From CAYUYV01 sp964449455 (lineage in GTDB: Bacteria; Pseudomonadota; Alphaproteobacteria; JAJFIK01): DNA of 10,248 nt. Position numbers and translations under genes: made by a program. Shown here one piece after another: positions 1 to 6,690 of this stretch. Below the pieces are notes generated by a model. The model did no database searches. It was not told the DNA's origin and was given only the letters and a program-made list of their open reading frames with translations. Positions within the stretch are counted from its first letter, which is position 1, and every line of letters starts with the position of its first letter. The stretch lies in assembly GCA_964449455.1 (NCBI GenBank), contig CAYUYV010000153.1, forward strand, positions 1 to 10,248, given 5' to 3'.

Positions 1-44
1 CATCTGCCCAGGCATCTGCCCAGGCATCTGCCCAGGCATCTGCC
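1..44 (+). repeat. 12-bp in-frame tandem repeat (about 3.7 copies visible)
   Basis: The unit catctgcccagg occurs three times perfectly (1-12, 13-24, 25-36), followed by a partial copy to 44. Read in the frame of the PAS_5 gene, it encodes repeated Ser-Ala-Gln-Ala. Because the unit is a multiple of three, copy-number change would lengthen or shorten the linker without a frameshift. The array runs off the left edge, so the full copy number is unknown. Confidence 0.9.
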
Positions 45-698
45 GAGTCCCAGGCCAGTGACGAGGCCAAAGCGGCATCCGACAATGGCGCCGACCCACA
101 AAGCGCATCCCGGCGTCGCGGTCCGGCCCCCGTTCTGATGCACCCGGCCAATGCGGCCCTGCTCCAATACTGGCATCTGACCCGGGGCGATGGGCCGATC
201 CCCGCCTGGGCCCATATCGACCTCATGGAGCTGACGGCCTATCTCGGCAATATGCTGCTGCTCGAATGGACCAAATGGGACCAGCTCTATTGCCGCTTTG
301 CCGGGCCGCAGATCGTTTCCTGGATGGGCCGTGACCCGACCAATGTGAATCTGAAGGCCCTGGGCGGCCTCGCCCATTGCAAGGCGCTCATCCCCGCCCT
401 GTGTGCGGAATCCCTCGTTTTGTTGAAAGTCGCTTATGAAACGACGGACGGCCAGCCGGTCTATCTTGAAGATCTGTGCATGCCCGTGCGCTCCCCCGGT
501 CGTCCGGTGAGCCATATCATTATCGGGTCGCAGATTCTGGAAGGCACCCTCGAAGGCGGCGCAGCAGATGTGACCATCCGTCCCGAGAGCTTCCGCCTGA
601 TGAGCCGGATCCGGCTGCCCCTCGATCGTATTGACCGTGGCACGCCCCTGGTCTACGCCCTTAATGCTGGGCGGGGCGCTGATCCAACATCACGCTGA
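3..698 (+). CDS. PAS_5-family PAS domain protein (5' end outside window)
   Basis: The first ATG in this frame is at 138, but the frame is open back to the window edge and no Shine-Dalgarno sequence precedes 138, so the true start is probably upstream. Of 231 visible codons, the first 45 encode an Ala/Ser/Gln-rich linker that opens with SAQA tetrapeptide repeats and ends in a basic RRRG patch. The rest resembles PAS_5 (PF07310), an alphaproteobacterial sensory-type PAS family: an N-terminal LLQYWHLTRGDGPIPAW segment, then an LLLEW strand, a RFAGPQIVSWMGRD segment, and a late strand SHIIIGSQIL. No kinase, cyclase or other output domain is seen, so it may act by protein-protein contact or ligand sensing; the signal is unknown. 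No signal peptide or membrane segment is visible. The 3' end overlaps the convergent neighbour by 9 bp. The family call is fairly sure; the function is not. Confidence 0.75.
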   Translation, partial: SAQASAQASAQASAESQASDEAKAASDNGADPQSASRRRGPAPVLMHPANAALLQYWHLTRGDGPIPAWAHIDLMELTAYLGNMLLLEWTKWDQLYCRFAGPQIVSWMGRDPTNVNLKALGGLAHCKALIPALCAESLVLLKVAYETTDGQPVYLEDLCMPVRSPGRPVSHIIIGSQILEGTLEGGAADVTIRPESFRLMSRIRLPLDRIDRGTPLVYALNAGRGADPTSR

Positions 699-1922
699 AA
701 GCGTGGCTGATGGCGCTGCGTCATCGGCCAGATGGCGGGCGCCATCCCGGGTCTCACACAGTCGAAGAGCGGCAGCTTCAATCCGTTCCATGAAGGCCTT
801 GCGCGCTTGTCCATCCGAGGGCCAGGGACCAAAACGGGATCCCAGCCGCTCCCGCGCCGCCGGGTTGCCAAGAAGCCATGGCCAATCATCGGAGCGCGCA
901 GGCCGGACCAGCCGACCCTGGCTGGCGGACAGACCAAGCCGGCGCAGTTCATCGGCACCCAGACTGCGCCAGCCGTCAAAGACCATGCGCCAGGGCCGGG
1001 TGGTCTTGCCCTTGGAGCAATTGCTCGGCACGTCAACCGTGCTGTCAATTTTCTGAACCCTGACGGTCCAGAACTGCTCCGCCTGCCAATCGAACAGGAT
1101 GGGGCGATGGATGGCCGACCCGCCGTCGTCCTCGTCATGGGCGGGCAAAGGACCGGCATAGACAACCCGCCCCATCTCGGCGCCGTGGAGCCGCTGGCGC
1201 AGCGCCACTTCGGCGGCCTGCACTGGCGGTGCCAGGAATGAGGCGCCGCGAAAGTGGTCAAGGGGAATGCGCCGCTCCCGGATGGCTTCGGCAAACGCCT
1301 CGGCCCGGTCCTCCAAGACAAAACCGAAGAACTGTCCGGAGACGGGCAGCACCACATTGCCGGCAAACCGGTCTCCGCCCGTATGCGTGCACTCCCAAAC
1401 ATCGGGCAAAAGCGCATCAAGGGCGCAATAGGCCGGCCCGCCGAATTTGGCACAGCACATGTCCTTTTTGCCATTGGTACACACAAGCACGGGGAACGCC
1501 CCAGCCTCGGCAGAGGGATCGGCGGCGAGAGCCAGCGTCTCAGCCACAAGATCAAGATCGGCCAGGGCATCGAGATGCGGCAGCGTGAACCGGCGCAAGC
1601 GGCCTCCTGCCGGCGCAGGGATCACCAGATAGACCGTCCGCTCGTCGCGCAGGCGCGATGCCGCGGTCTTGATAAAAAGCACCCGGGGAACGGGACAATG
1701 GTCCTTGAAGGCTTCGACCCGCGCCCTCGCCGCATCGCTGAGCGCACTCGCCACCATATCCTTGGGACCACTCCAGGCATGGGGATCCTCGATCAGAAGA
1801 TAGGCCTGCACCAGCGACGCCTTGCCAAGGAGGCTCTCATCCGACTGGCGGGCAAAGGAGGCACAAAAGCGCATGGCCTCCTTGTCCGTCGCGGGATCTT
1901 GAGCATCGGGGCTATGGGTCAT
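690..1922 (-). CDS. Sucrase/ferredoxin-like (thioredoxin-like ferredoxin) family protein
   Basis: This 410-residue protein matches the Suc_Fer-like family (PF06999), thioredoxin-fold ferredoxin-like proteins thought to carry a [2Fe-2S] cluster. The diagnostic block is at about residues 145-200: VLVCTNGKKDMCCAKFG, with cysteines 148, 156, 157 and 166, then WECTHTGGDRFAGNVV, with C178 and H180, the usual conserved pair of segments. An early cysteine (C20) and C76 are also present. The C-terminal half (about 250-410) is less conserved and its role is unclear. No signal peptide or membrane segment is seen, so a cytoplasmic electron-transfer or redox role is inferred; the substrate is unknown. The start at 1922 is the first plausible ATG, with only a weak GGGAA-type site upstream. 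The gene converges on the PAS_5 gene with a 9-bp overlap and lies 187 bp downstream of the JmjC gene on the same strand. Confidence 0.85.
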   Translation of the reverse strand: MTHSPDAQDPATDKEAMRFCASFARQSDESLLGKASLVQAYLLIEDPHAWSGPKDMVASALSDAARARVEAFKDHCPVPRVLFIKTAASRLRDERTVYLVIPAPAGGRLRRFTLPHLDALADLDLVAETLALAADPSAEAGAFPVLVCTNGKKDMCCAKFGGPAYCALDALLPDVWECTHTGGDRFAGNVVLPVSGQFFGFVLEDRAEAFAEAIRERRIPLDHFRGASFLAPPVQAAEVALRQRLHGAEMGRVVYAGPLPAHDEDDGGSAIHRPILFDWQAEQFWTVRVQKIDSTVDVPSNCSKGKTTRPWRMVFDGWRSLGADELRRLGLSASQGRLVRPARSDDWPWLLGNPAARERLGSRFGPWPSDGQARKAFMERIEAAALRLCETRDGARHLADDAAPSATLSA

Positions 1923-1966
1923 GGTCGAGCGTTCCCGTTACACAGGTTCTGAGGGCGTTTGCGCCT

Positions 1967-2007
1967 GTCCACCTTGAGCAAGTCCACCTTGAGCAAGTCC
2001 ACCTTGA
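1967..2007. repeat. 15-bp tandem repeat (2.7 copies) in the spacer
   Basis: The unit gtccaccttgagcaa occurs at 1967-1981 and 1982-1996, followed by an 11-base partial copy at 1997-2007. It lies 45 bp upstream of the ATG of the sucrase/ferredoxin-like gene, so on the minus strand it falls in that gene's probable promoter or leader. There is no open gene here. Confidence 0.85.
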
Positions 2008-2022
2008 CAATAGGTCATGGTT

Positions 2023-2039
2023 CCCGCTGGAACAGCGGG
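2023..2039 (-). terminator. Hairpin downstream of the JmjC gene, possible terminator
   Basis: CCCGCTG (2023-2029) and CAGCGGG (2033-2039) form a perfect 7-bp GC-rich stem with a 3-nt loop. On the minus strand it lies 71 bp after the JmjC stop codon and upstream of the next gene. No T-tract follows in either direction, so intrinsic termination is uncertain. A 12-bp perfect palindrome, GGCGCATGCGCC, sits beside it at 2046-2057. Confidence 0.35.
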
Positions 2040-2109
2040 CATGGCGGCGCATGCGCCTGATCCCTACACAAATGCGAATGAATAGCAAATAGGAAACCAG
2101 AGCGGGGGA

Positions 2110-3324
2110 TCAATCAGCGCCGGATCCGGGGGCGGTCTCAACCGCCAGGATAGCCTCCCGCACCAAGCGATGGAGGAGATCGGCGATCTGGTCGCGGCCG
2201 ATGGCTGCTGGAAGCAGGGCTTGCACATCGTCCAATGTCAGCCGCCGGCGGTGAGAGAATGTTTCGATGACCGGCTGGACCACGGCGGCGAGCTTCAGCC
2301 GTTTGGCCATCACATGGACGGTGATGCCGGCATTGGTTCGCTCAATCAGGGGATTGAAAACCGGGCGCCATCGGAAAACCACCTCGGAATAGTCGGGCGT
2401 GTCCTCAAGTGCGCCCCAGGGGAGGCTCACCTGAGGCTGCGGCGCGTCGAGGGCCTGTTGGCGGGCGACGACCGCGGACACCGTCTGACCGGAGAGGCAA
2501 CGGTCGATGGTCTCGCGCAATTCGCCCAGGAATATCGCCTGTTCCGCCTCGGACCCATTGATCGGCACGTCCCGACGCAAAATGGCATGGTCCCGCAATC
2601 CCTCACTGAGCAGGAACCGGACAAGGTCGGCCCCGGTGAGGGGCGTCGTGCCGAGGGTTAGGTGAACGCTGGGCTGGTCCAGGGCGAGCACATCATGCCA
2701 GTAGCCCCGCGGAACCACGAGCAGGTCACCAGCCTCGATCACCTGATCAAAGATGGGAGGTCCTTCGGGTTTGGGCGGCACCACAAAGTCCCGTTTCAGG
2801 GGCGCCTCCCGGGTCGGCCGCCAGACCTTCCAGTGTTTGGGCCCATCGAACTGGGCAATCACCACATCATGGGGATCCCAATGGAGTCCGAACCCGGGAT
2901 GATGGCCCAGGGCACCATAGAAATTGGCACGGAACCGCACGCCGTGCCGCTGCGCCAGGGCGTCGGTCAGGTCACGGATGACAGGATGGGCCGCCTCGAC
3001 GGAGTCAATGATCAGTGTGGCGCCCTTGGCCATCAACTCATGGACCGCCTGGGACTGAATGATCTCGGCCAAGCTAAGCCGCCGGGTCACCGTCTGTTGG
3101 TGGATGGCACCAAGCTCGGCAACGGAAAGGTCTTGATGGGCCAGTCTCAGACGGGGCTTGTGAAATTGATATAAAGAAGTCAGGTCGTTGACGTCTTGCC
3201 AGCCGAAGGCGTCACGAAGGGGTCCAAGACCACCGGGAATATAGGCGAAGTCTTGGGCGGAAAGAGCGCTGAAGAGACGATCAGCGCTCCCCTCCGCCAG
3301 TTTGTCTAGGACGGAGACGTCCAT
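2110..3324 (-). CDS. JmjC/cupin-type 2-oxoglutarate Fe(II) oxygenase, ribosomal-oxygenase-like
   Basis: This 404-residue protein resembles the Cupin_4/JmjC oxygenases (RoxA/YcfD and the MINA53/NO66 type), which hydroxylate protein side chains using Fe(II), 2-oxoglutarate and O2. The metal triad is visible: H148 and D150 in GFGLHWDPHDVVIAQFDG, and H210 in LLVVPRGYWHDVLAL, a strand that closes the double-stranded beta-helix. The KHWKVW segment (163-168) is also typical. Residues from about 330 to 395 look like the C-terminal winged-helix region of these enzymes. The protein is predicted to be cytoplasmic. No clear Shine-Dalgarno precedes the ATG at 3324; the gene begins 18 nt after the stop of the acidic peptide gene and in the same frame, which suggests coupled translation. 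Known relatives modify ribosomal proteins, but the adjacent peptide is an alternative substrate. The fold and metal site are well supported; the substrate is not. Confidence 0.85.
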   Translation of the reverse strand: MDVSVLDKLAEGSADRLFSALSAQDFAYIPGGLGPLRDAFGWQDVNDLTSLYQFHKPRLRLAHQDLSVAELGAIHQQTVTRRLSLAEIIQSQAVHELMAKGATLIIDSVEAAHPVIRDLTDALAQRHGVRFRANFYGALGHHPGFGLHWDPHDVVIAQFDGPKHWKVWRPTREAPLKRDFVVPPKPEGPPIFDQVIEAGDLLVVPRGYWHDVLALDQPSVHLTLGTTPLTGADLVRFLLSEGLRDHAILRRDVPINGSEAEQAIFLGELRETIDRCLSGQTVSAVVARQQALDAPQPQVSLPWGALEDTPDYSEVVFRWRPVFNPLIERTNAGITVHVMAKRLKLAAVVQPVIETFSHRRRLTLDDVQALLPAAIGRDQIADLLHRLVREAILAVETAPGSGAD

Positions 3325-3342
3325 GACGGAGTCCGTCTGGCG

Positions 3343-3471
3343 TCAGTCGTTGCTGTCGCCGCCGTCGCCTTCGTCGTCCGCTTCAGCGGCCTGATCAGCG
3401 TCTTCGACGCCCTGAACCAGATCGTCCTGGTCTTCGGCGGTCGCGTTCTCGGAACCGTTCACATCGCTCAT
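3343..3471 (-). CDS. Small acidic peptide (42 aa) immediately upstream of the JmjC oxygenase
   Basis: A short open frame begins at ATG 3471 with GGAG at 3481-3478, an ideal 6-nt spacing. A second in-frame ATG at 3477 directly abuts the GGAG and is less likely. The product has 42 residues, begins MSDVNGSENATAEDQDD and ends DEGDGGDSND. It has 11 Asp and 5 Glu and no Lys, Arg, His, Cys or aromatic residue, so it is probably disordered and strongly anionic. No signal peptide is seen. The stop is UGA followed by C, 18 nt before the oxygenase ATG and in the same frame. I do not recognise a family. Placement and ribosome binding site support a real gene co-transcribed with the oxygenase. It could be a substrate for hydroxylation (several Asn and Asp), a RiPP-like precursor, a partner of the enzyme, or an N-terminal acidic segment split off by the stop codon. 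Confidence 0.7.
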   Translation of the reverse strand: MSDVNGSENATAEDQDDLVQGVEDADQAAEADDEGDGGDSND

Positions 3472-3813
3472 GGTCATCTCCAAACGGAAATTCAGGAAGT
3501 GTCGGCCGCCCCGCTAAACCAGTGGAAAGCGCGTGTCAGGCCGACGCGCACAGCGTTACGACATAAGACGAGCGCAGGCAAGCCCATGAATCCGACAGAC
3601 GAGTCAGGGTGAAATCAGCCAGACAGAGAACTGAAGCGGAGCATAAGAAAGACTTGACGCGAGGATTTCCGCCGATTTCTGGACTTTGACATAATCGGAA
3701 CACGGGAAAGCGCTTCAAGCGCACATTAAAACCCAGGCTTGAGTGACCATTCTTTAAGGCAGCGACCTGGTCATCTGAATGGCCTTCCCATGGCGCAGAC
3801 AAAATTGATCCGC
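3472..3813. other. 342-bp stretch without a convincing gene
   Basis: This interval separates the stop of sdhAF4 from the start of the acidic peptide gene, both on the minus strand. It looks more AT-rich than the flanking genes. A frame of 88 codons exists at 3536-3802 (-), but it has no ribosome binding site, no family likeness and unusual composition, so it is not called. The interval probably carries the promoter and 5' leader of the peptide-oxygenase unit. Only a poor promoter match (TTGAAG, 18 nt, TTATGT at 3718-3689, minus strand) was found. The 8-bp palindrome aagcgctt lies at 3708-3715. Confidence 0.5.
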
Positions 3814-4062
3814 CTACGAAAAATCAATAGCCGTCCCTTTAAGCTCCCAATCCCCATAGCGGACGGGGTCTGGACCATCGCGTCCGTCAATTTCCTTCTG
3901 GTCCTTCTTGTCTTTCTTTTTCTTGACTTCGGCTTGGCGACGTTCTTCGGCCTCTTGCAAGGCTCTGATTGCGGCTGGCGTGAGGACCTTGCCGGGGGCG
4001 GCACCAGGGACTTCTGGCGTCTGTGCCTCGGATGGGACTGGTGTCTCGGAACTCTGCGTCAT
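3814..4062 (-). CDS. sdhAF4: Succinate dehydrogenase assembly factor 4 (DUF1674)
   Basis: This is an 82-residue protein of the SDHAF4/DUF1674 family (PF07896). The family signature is at the C-terminus, residues 63-81: GPDPVRYGDWELKGTAIDF, ending one residue later. Before it come a helix (about 29-47) and a lysine-rich run KKKKDKKDQK, and the N-terminal 25 residues are Pro/Ala-rich and likely disordered. In eukaryotes the homologue binds the flavinylated SdhA subunit and protects it before assembly with SdhB; a similar cytoplasmic role is inferred here. ATG 4062 is chosen because AAGGAAGG at 4076-4069 sits 6 nt upstream; an in-frame ATG at 4098 would add 12 residues but has no such site. The gene is divergent from the methyltransferase at 4179. 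Its closeness to rsmB is common in alphaproteobacteria. Confidence 0.88.
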   Translation of the reverse strand: MTQSSETPVPSEAQTPEVPGAAPGKVLTPAAIRALQEAEERRQAEVKKKKDKKDQKEIDGRDGPDPVRYGDWELKGTAIDFS

Positions 4063-4178
4063 CGTGCACCTTCCTTGATAGCCGAGGGGGTCAGGCAAAC
4101 GGGATTACCCCAGAAATGGCGCAGGGCCCAGAGGTGTCCATGGCTGACAGGGTCGCGGGAGCCTGTTAAGCACATGCC

Positions 4179-5027
4179 ATGAAGGGCGCACAGGAAACGG
4201 TTTTGGACATCAACCGGACGTGGTGGGACCAGTTGGTGCCGCTGCACTTGGCGTCGCCGTTTTATGACTTAGCCGATTTGCGGGCCGGGGAAGGACGGCT
4301 TGGCCCGATCGAGGATCGCGAACTTGGTCCCGTTACCGGCCTCTCGGTGCTGCATCTGCAATGTCATTTCGGACGCGATAGTTTGATCCTCGCGCAAAAC
4401 GGGGCCCATGTCACCGGCCTCGACTTTTCCGAGCCGGCCATCGCCGCAGCGGGCCGGCTCGCCCAAGAACTGGGCCTTGAAGAGCGGACGCGATTTCTCC
4501 AAACCAGCATCGATGACGCCCTGGCCACCTTGGATCAGCACGGCCTGTGCGGGACTTTTGACCGGATTTTCGTGACCTGGGGCGCCCTCATGTGGCTCGC
4601 CGATATCCGAATCTGGGCCCGCACCGTGGCAGGCGCCCTCAAACCTGGCGGGGCGCTTTACCTCGCGGAGGCCCATCCGAGTGCCATGGTGTTCGACGAT
4701 GAGGTCGCCGGACCGAACGGTTTTCCCGGTCCTCTCGTGCCCTATTTTGAAACCGGGCCGCACATGTTGGACAGCAGCCAAGACTATGCAAATCCGCAGA
4801 CGGTCCTGGACTGGACAAAGACTGCCCATTTCCAACATGGCTTAGGGGACATTCTTGGCGCACTCAGCGAAGCGGGCCTGACCCTTCGTTGGTTCCACGA
4901 ACACGACAGTGTGCCCTGGGCGATGTTCGGGCTGTTGGTTGATGGCGGCGATGGCCTGTTTCGCTGGCCTGACCGCGCCTGGCTGCCCCTGTCTTTTTCC
5001 CTTTGGGCGGAGCGCACCGCACCATGA
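4179..5027 (+). CDS. Class I SAM-dependent methyltransferase
   Basis: This 282-residue Rossmann-fold methyltransferase has motif I at about 57-66 (VLHLQCHFGRD), followed by the acidic end of strand 2 in VTGLDFSEPAIAAA (78-91), which would contact the SAM ribose. A later strand (FDRIFVTWGALMWL, 127-140) and the post-motif segment LKPGGALYLAEAHP (154-167) complete the core. The N-terminal INRTWWDQLVPLHLASPFYD segment is typical of a family of uncharacterised bacterial small-molecule methyltransferases, so the acceptor substrate is not known. It is probably cytoplasmic. There is no strong Shine-Dalgarno before ATG 4179. The stop overlaps the likely rsmB start by ATGA (5024-5027), so the two are probably an operon with coupled translation. 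Confidence 0.85.
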   Translation: MKGAQETVLDINRTWWDQLVPLHLASPFYDLADLRAGEGRLGPIEDRELGPVTGLSVLHLQCHFGRDSLILAQNGAHVTGLDFSEPAIAAAGRLAQELGLEERTRFLQTSIDDALATLDQHGLCGTFDRIFVTWGALMWLADIRIWARTVAGALKPGGALYLAEAHPSAMVFDDEVAGPNGFPGPLVPYFETGPHMLDSSQDYANPQTVLDWTKTAHFQHGLGDILGALSEAGLTLRWFHEHDSVPWAMFGLLVDGGDGLFRWPDRAWLPLSFSLWAERTAP

Positions 5028-6496
5028 CCTCGACCGCATCAGAAGCCGCCCATGACAAGATCGGGCCGACCCCTCCCCTGGCGACCGGATCGCCGGGCAC
5101 TGAGCCGATTGCCAGTGCCAATGGCAAAGCGGTCCCCGAGGCTGGCCAACTGGCACTGAATGGCTCGGCCGGCGCATCTACGGGACGGTCTGGCCCTGGA
5201 AATGCCGGTCAGGTCACTGATCGGGCCCGCGCCGCGGCGCTCCATTGCCTGGGTCAGGTGCTGCGCAAGCGCCGGGCCTTCGACGACGTCCTCGCCCAGG
5301 AAACCGCCCAAGGGGTGCTTGCGGGACTTGATGGACGGGACAGGGCCTTCACCCGGGCCGTGACCGCAACCGCCTTGCGCCGTCTGGGCCAGATCGATGC
5401 CGTTCTTGAGACCTTTCTGGACCATCCGCTGCCGAAGGAAGCCGGGAGCGTCCAGGATGTGCTGCGGATCGGCACGACGCAGATCCTGTTCATGGATGTA
5501 CCCGACCACGCCGCCGTCGATGAGGCCGTCTCCCTGACCTCCATCGACCGGTTCAAGGGCCTCGTGAACGCCGTTTTGCGGCGCGTGGCGAATGAAGGGC
5601 CGGCCCTTGTTGCCAACCAGGATCCGGCGCGCCTCAACACCCCCGACTGGCTGTGGGAAAGCTGGCAGACCACCTATGGGTTGTCGGCGGTCCAGGCCAT
5701 CGCCGAGCAGCACCTTCTGGAACCGCCCCTCGATCTTTGGGTGCCGCGCAATCGGGATGCGTGGACGCGCCGGCTTGATGCCCAGGAACTGCTGACGGGC
5801 ACCTTGCGCCGGCCGCTGGCGGATGTGCGCTATCTGATGGGCTTCACCCATGGTGCCTGGTGGGTCCAGGACGCAGCGGCCTCCCTTCCCGCGCGCCTTT
5901 TCGGCGACGTTCATGGGCGCACGGTGGTCGATTTGTGTGCCGCGCCCGGTGGGAAAACGATGCAACTTGCCGCGATGGGCGCCCAGGTGGTCGCAATCGA
6001 CCGGTCTGCCAACCGCATGCGCCGGGTGCGCGAGAATCTCGACCGGGTGGGTCTTTCGGCGCGGCTGATGGAAATGGATGCATTGACCTGGGTGCCCGAA
6101 AAGCCAGCTGAAATGATCCTGCTCGATGCGCCCTGCTCTGCGACGGGCACAATCCGGCGGCACCCGGACATTCCCCATCTTAAGGGCCCGGATGATCTCG
6201 AAAAACTGACCGCCCTTCAGGACAAGCTTTTGGGACATGCCCTCGATCATCTGGCGCCAGGCGGCTTTCTTGTGTTCTGCACCTGTTCGTTGCAGCCGGA
6301 GGAGGGTCCCGAGCGGATCGCGGCCGTATGCGAGGCGCGCGCCGATGTGGAACGCATGCCGATCAATCCGGACGAAATCGATGGTTTCGAGGAAGCCGTC
6401 ACGCGGGACGGCGATATTCGCACGCTGCCCTGCATCTGGCCGGAATTTGGGGGCATGGACGGCTTCTACGCGGCGCGGCTGCGCAAAAAAGCCTAA
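5024..6496 (+). CDS. rsmB: RsmB-like 16S rRNA (cytosine-C5) methyltransferase, NOP2/Sun family
   Basis: The predicted protein has 490 residues. An N-terminal NusB-like RNA-binding domain spans about 65-205, and the SAM-dependent catalytic domain about 235-490. Catalytic landmarks are VVDLCAAPGGKT (motif I, 301-312), VVAIDRSANRM (322-332), LLDAPCSATGTIRRHPD with C371 (motif IV), and FCTCSLQPEEG with C421, the usual nucleophile of the family (motif VI). RsmB methylates C967 of 16S rRNA in E. coli. The start at 5024 (ATGA overlap with the previous gene) is preferred over in-frame ATG 5003; GGAG lies 11 nt upstream. The first ~60 residues are a low-complexity Ala/Gly/Ser/Pro extension beyond the usual N-terminus, so translation could also start further in. 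Alphaproteobacterial members sometimes have only this domain order as evidence of specificity, so the exact target base is inferred. Confidence 0.92.
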   Translation: MTSTASEAAHDKIGPTPPLATGSPGTEPIASANGKAVPEAGQLALNGSAGASTGRSGPGNAGQVTDRARAAALHCLGQVLRKRRAFDDVLAQETAQGVLAGLDGRDRAFTRAVTATALRRLGQIDAVLETFLDHPLPKEAGSVQDVLRIGTTQILFMDVPDHAAVDEAVSLTSIDRFKGLVNAVLRRVANEGPALVANQDPARLNTPDWLWESWQTTYGLSAVQAIAEQHLLEPPLDLWVPRNRDAWTRRLDAQELLTGTLRRPLADVRYLMGFTHGAWWVQDAAASLPARLFGDVHGRTVVDLCAAPGGKTMQLAAMGAQVVAIDRSANRMRRVRENLDRVGLSARLMEMDALTWVPEKPAEMILLDAPCSATGTIRRHPDIPHLKGPDDLEKLTALQDKLLGHALDHLAPGGFLVFCTCSLQPEEGPERIAAVCEARADVERMPINPDEIDGFEEAVTRDGDIRTLPCIWPEFGGMDGFYAARLRKKA

Positions 6497-6551
6497 CCGG
6501 CTTCATTTTTCTTGAGTAGACCCGCCATAAACGCCTTCATCTGGACCGAAT

Positions 6552-6568
6552 CGGGAGCGCTACTCCCG
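6552..6568 (+). terminator. Small hairpin after rsmB, weak terminator candidate
   Basis: CGGGAG (6552-6557) and CTCCCG (6563-6568) form a 6-bp stem with a 5-nt loop, 55 bp after the rsmB stop. There is no following T-tract, so it may only be an mRNA 3'-end structure. The surrounding spacer (6497-6690) shows no gene. Confidence 0.3.
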
Positions 6569-6690
6569 GTGTCCGAAAAACACGGTGCGGAGCGGTAAGG
6601 CGGGCGGGCAATCGGTCATGGCTTTGCCGTTTCCCTGCGACATCCCACATGAAGGCGGTTGTGTTTCACCCCTTGGCGGAGATTTTCACC

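Noticed and set aside
653..1570. A 305-codon frame overlapping the sucrase/ferredoxin-like gene in another phase on the same strand
   Set aside because: The overlapping frame carries the full cysteine signature of the family; this one has none and is a shadow.
3686..3691. TTGACA on the plus strand as a -35 box
   Set aside because: There is no acceptable -10 at 16-18 nt, and no plus-strand gene begins nearby.
3689..3718. Promoter TTGAAG-N18-TTATGT for the peptide-oxygenase unit
   Set aside because: Only four of six and two of six consensus bases match, and spacing is suboptimal; such matches are expected by chance.
3536..3802. An 88-codon frame on the minus strand in the spacer before the peptide gene
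   Set aside because: It has no ribosome binding site, resembles no family and has odd composition; it is most likely a chance frame in the leader.
5039..6250. A 403-codon minus-strand frame opposite rsmB
   Set aside because: It is antisense to clear NOP2/Sun motifs and has no protein-family features; a codon-bias shadow.
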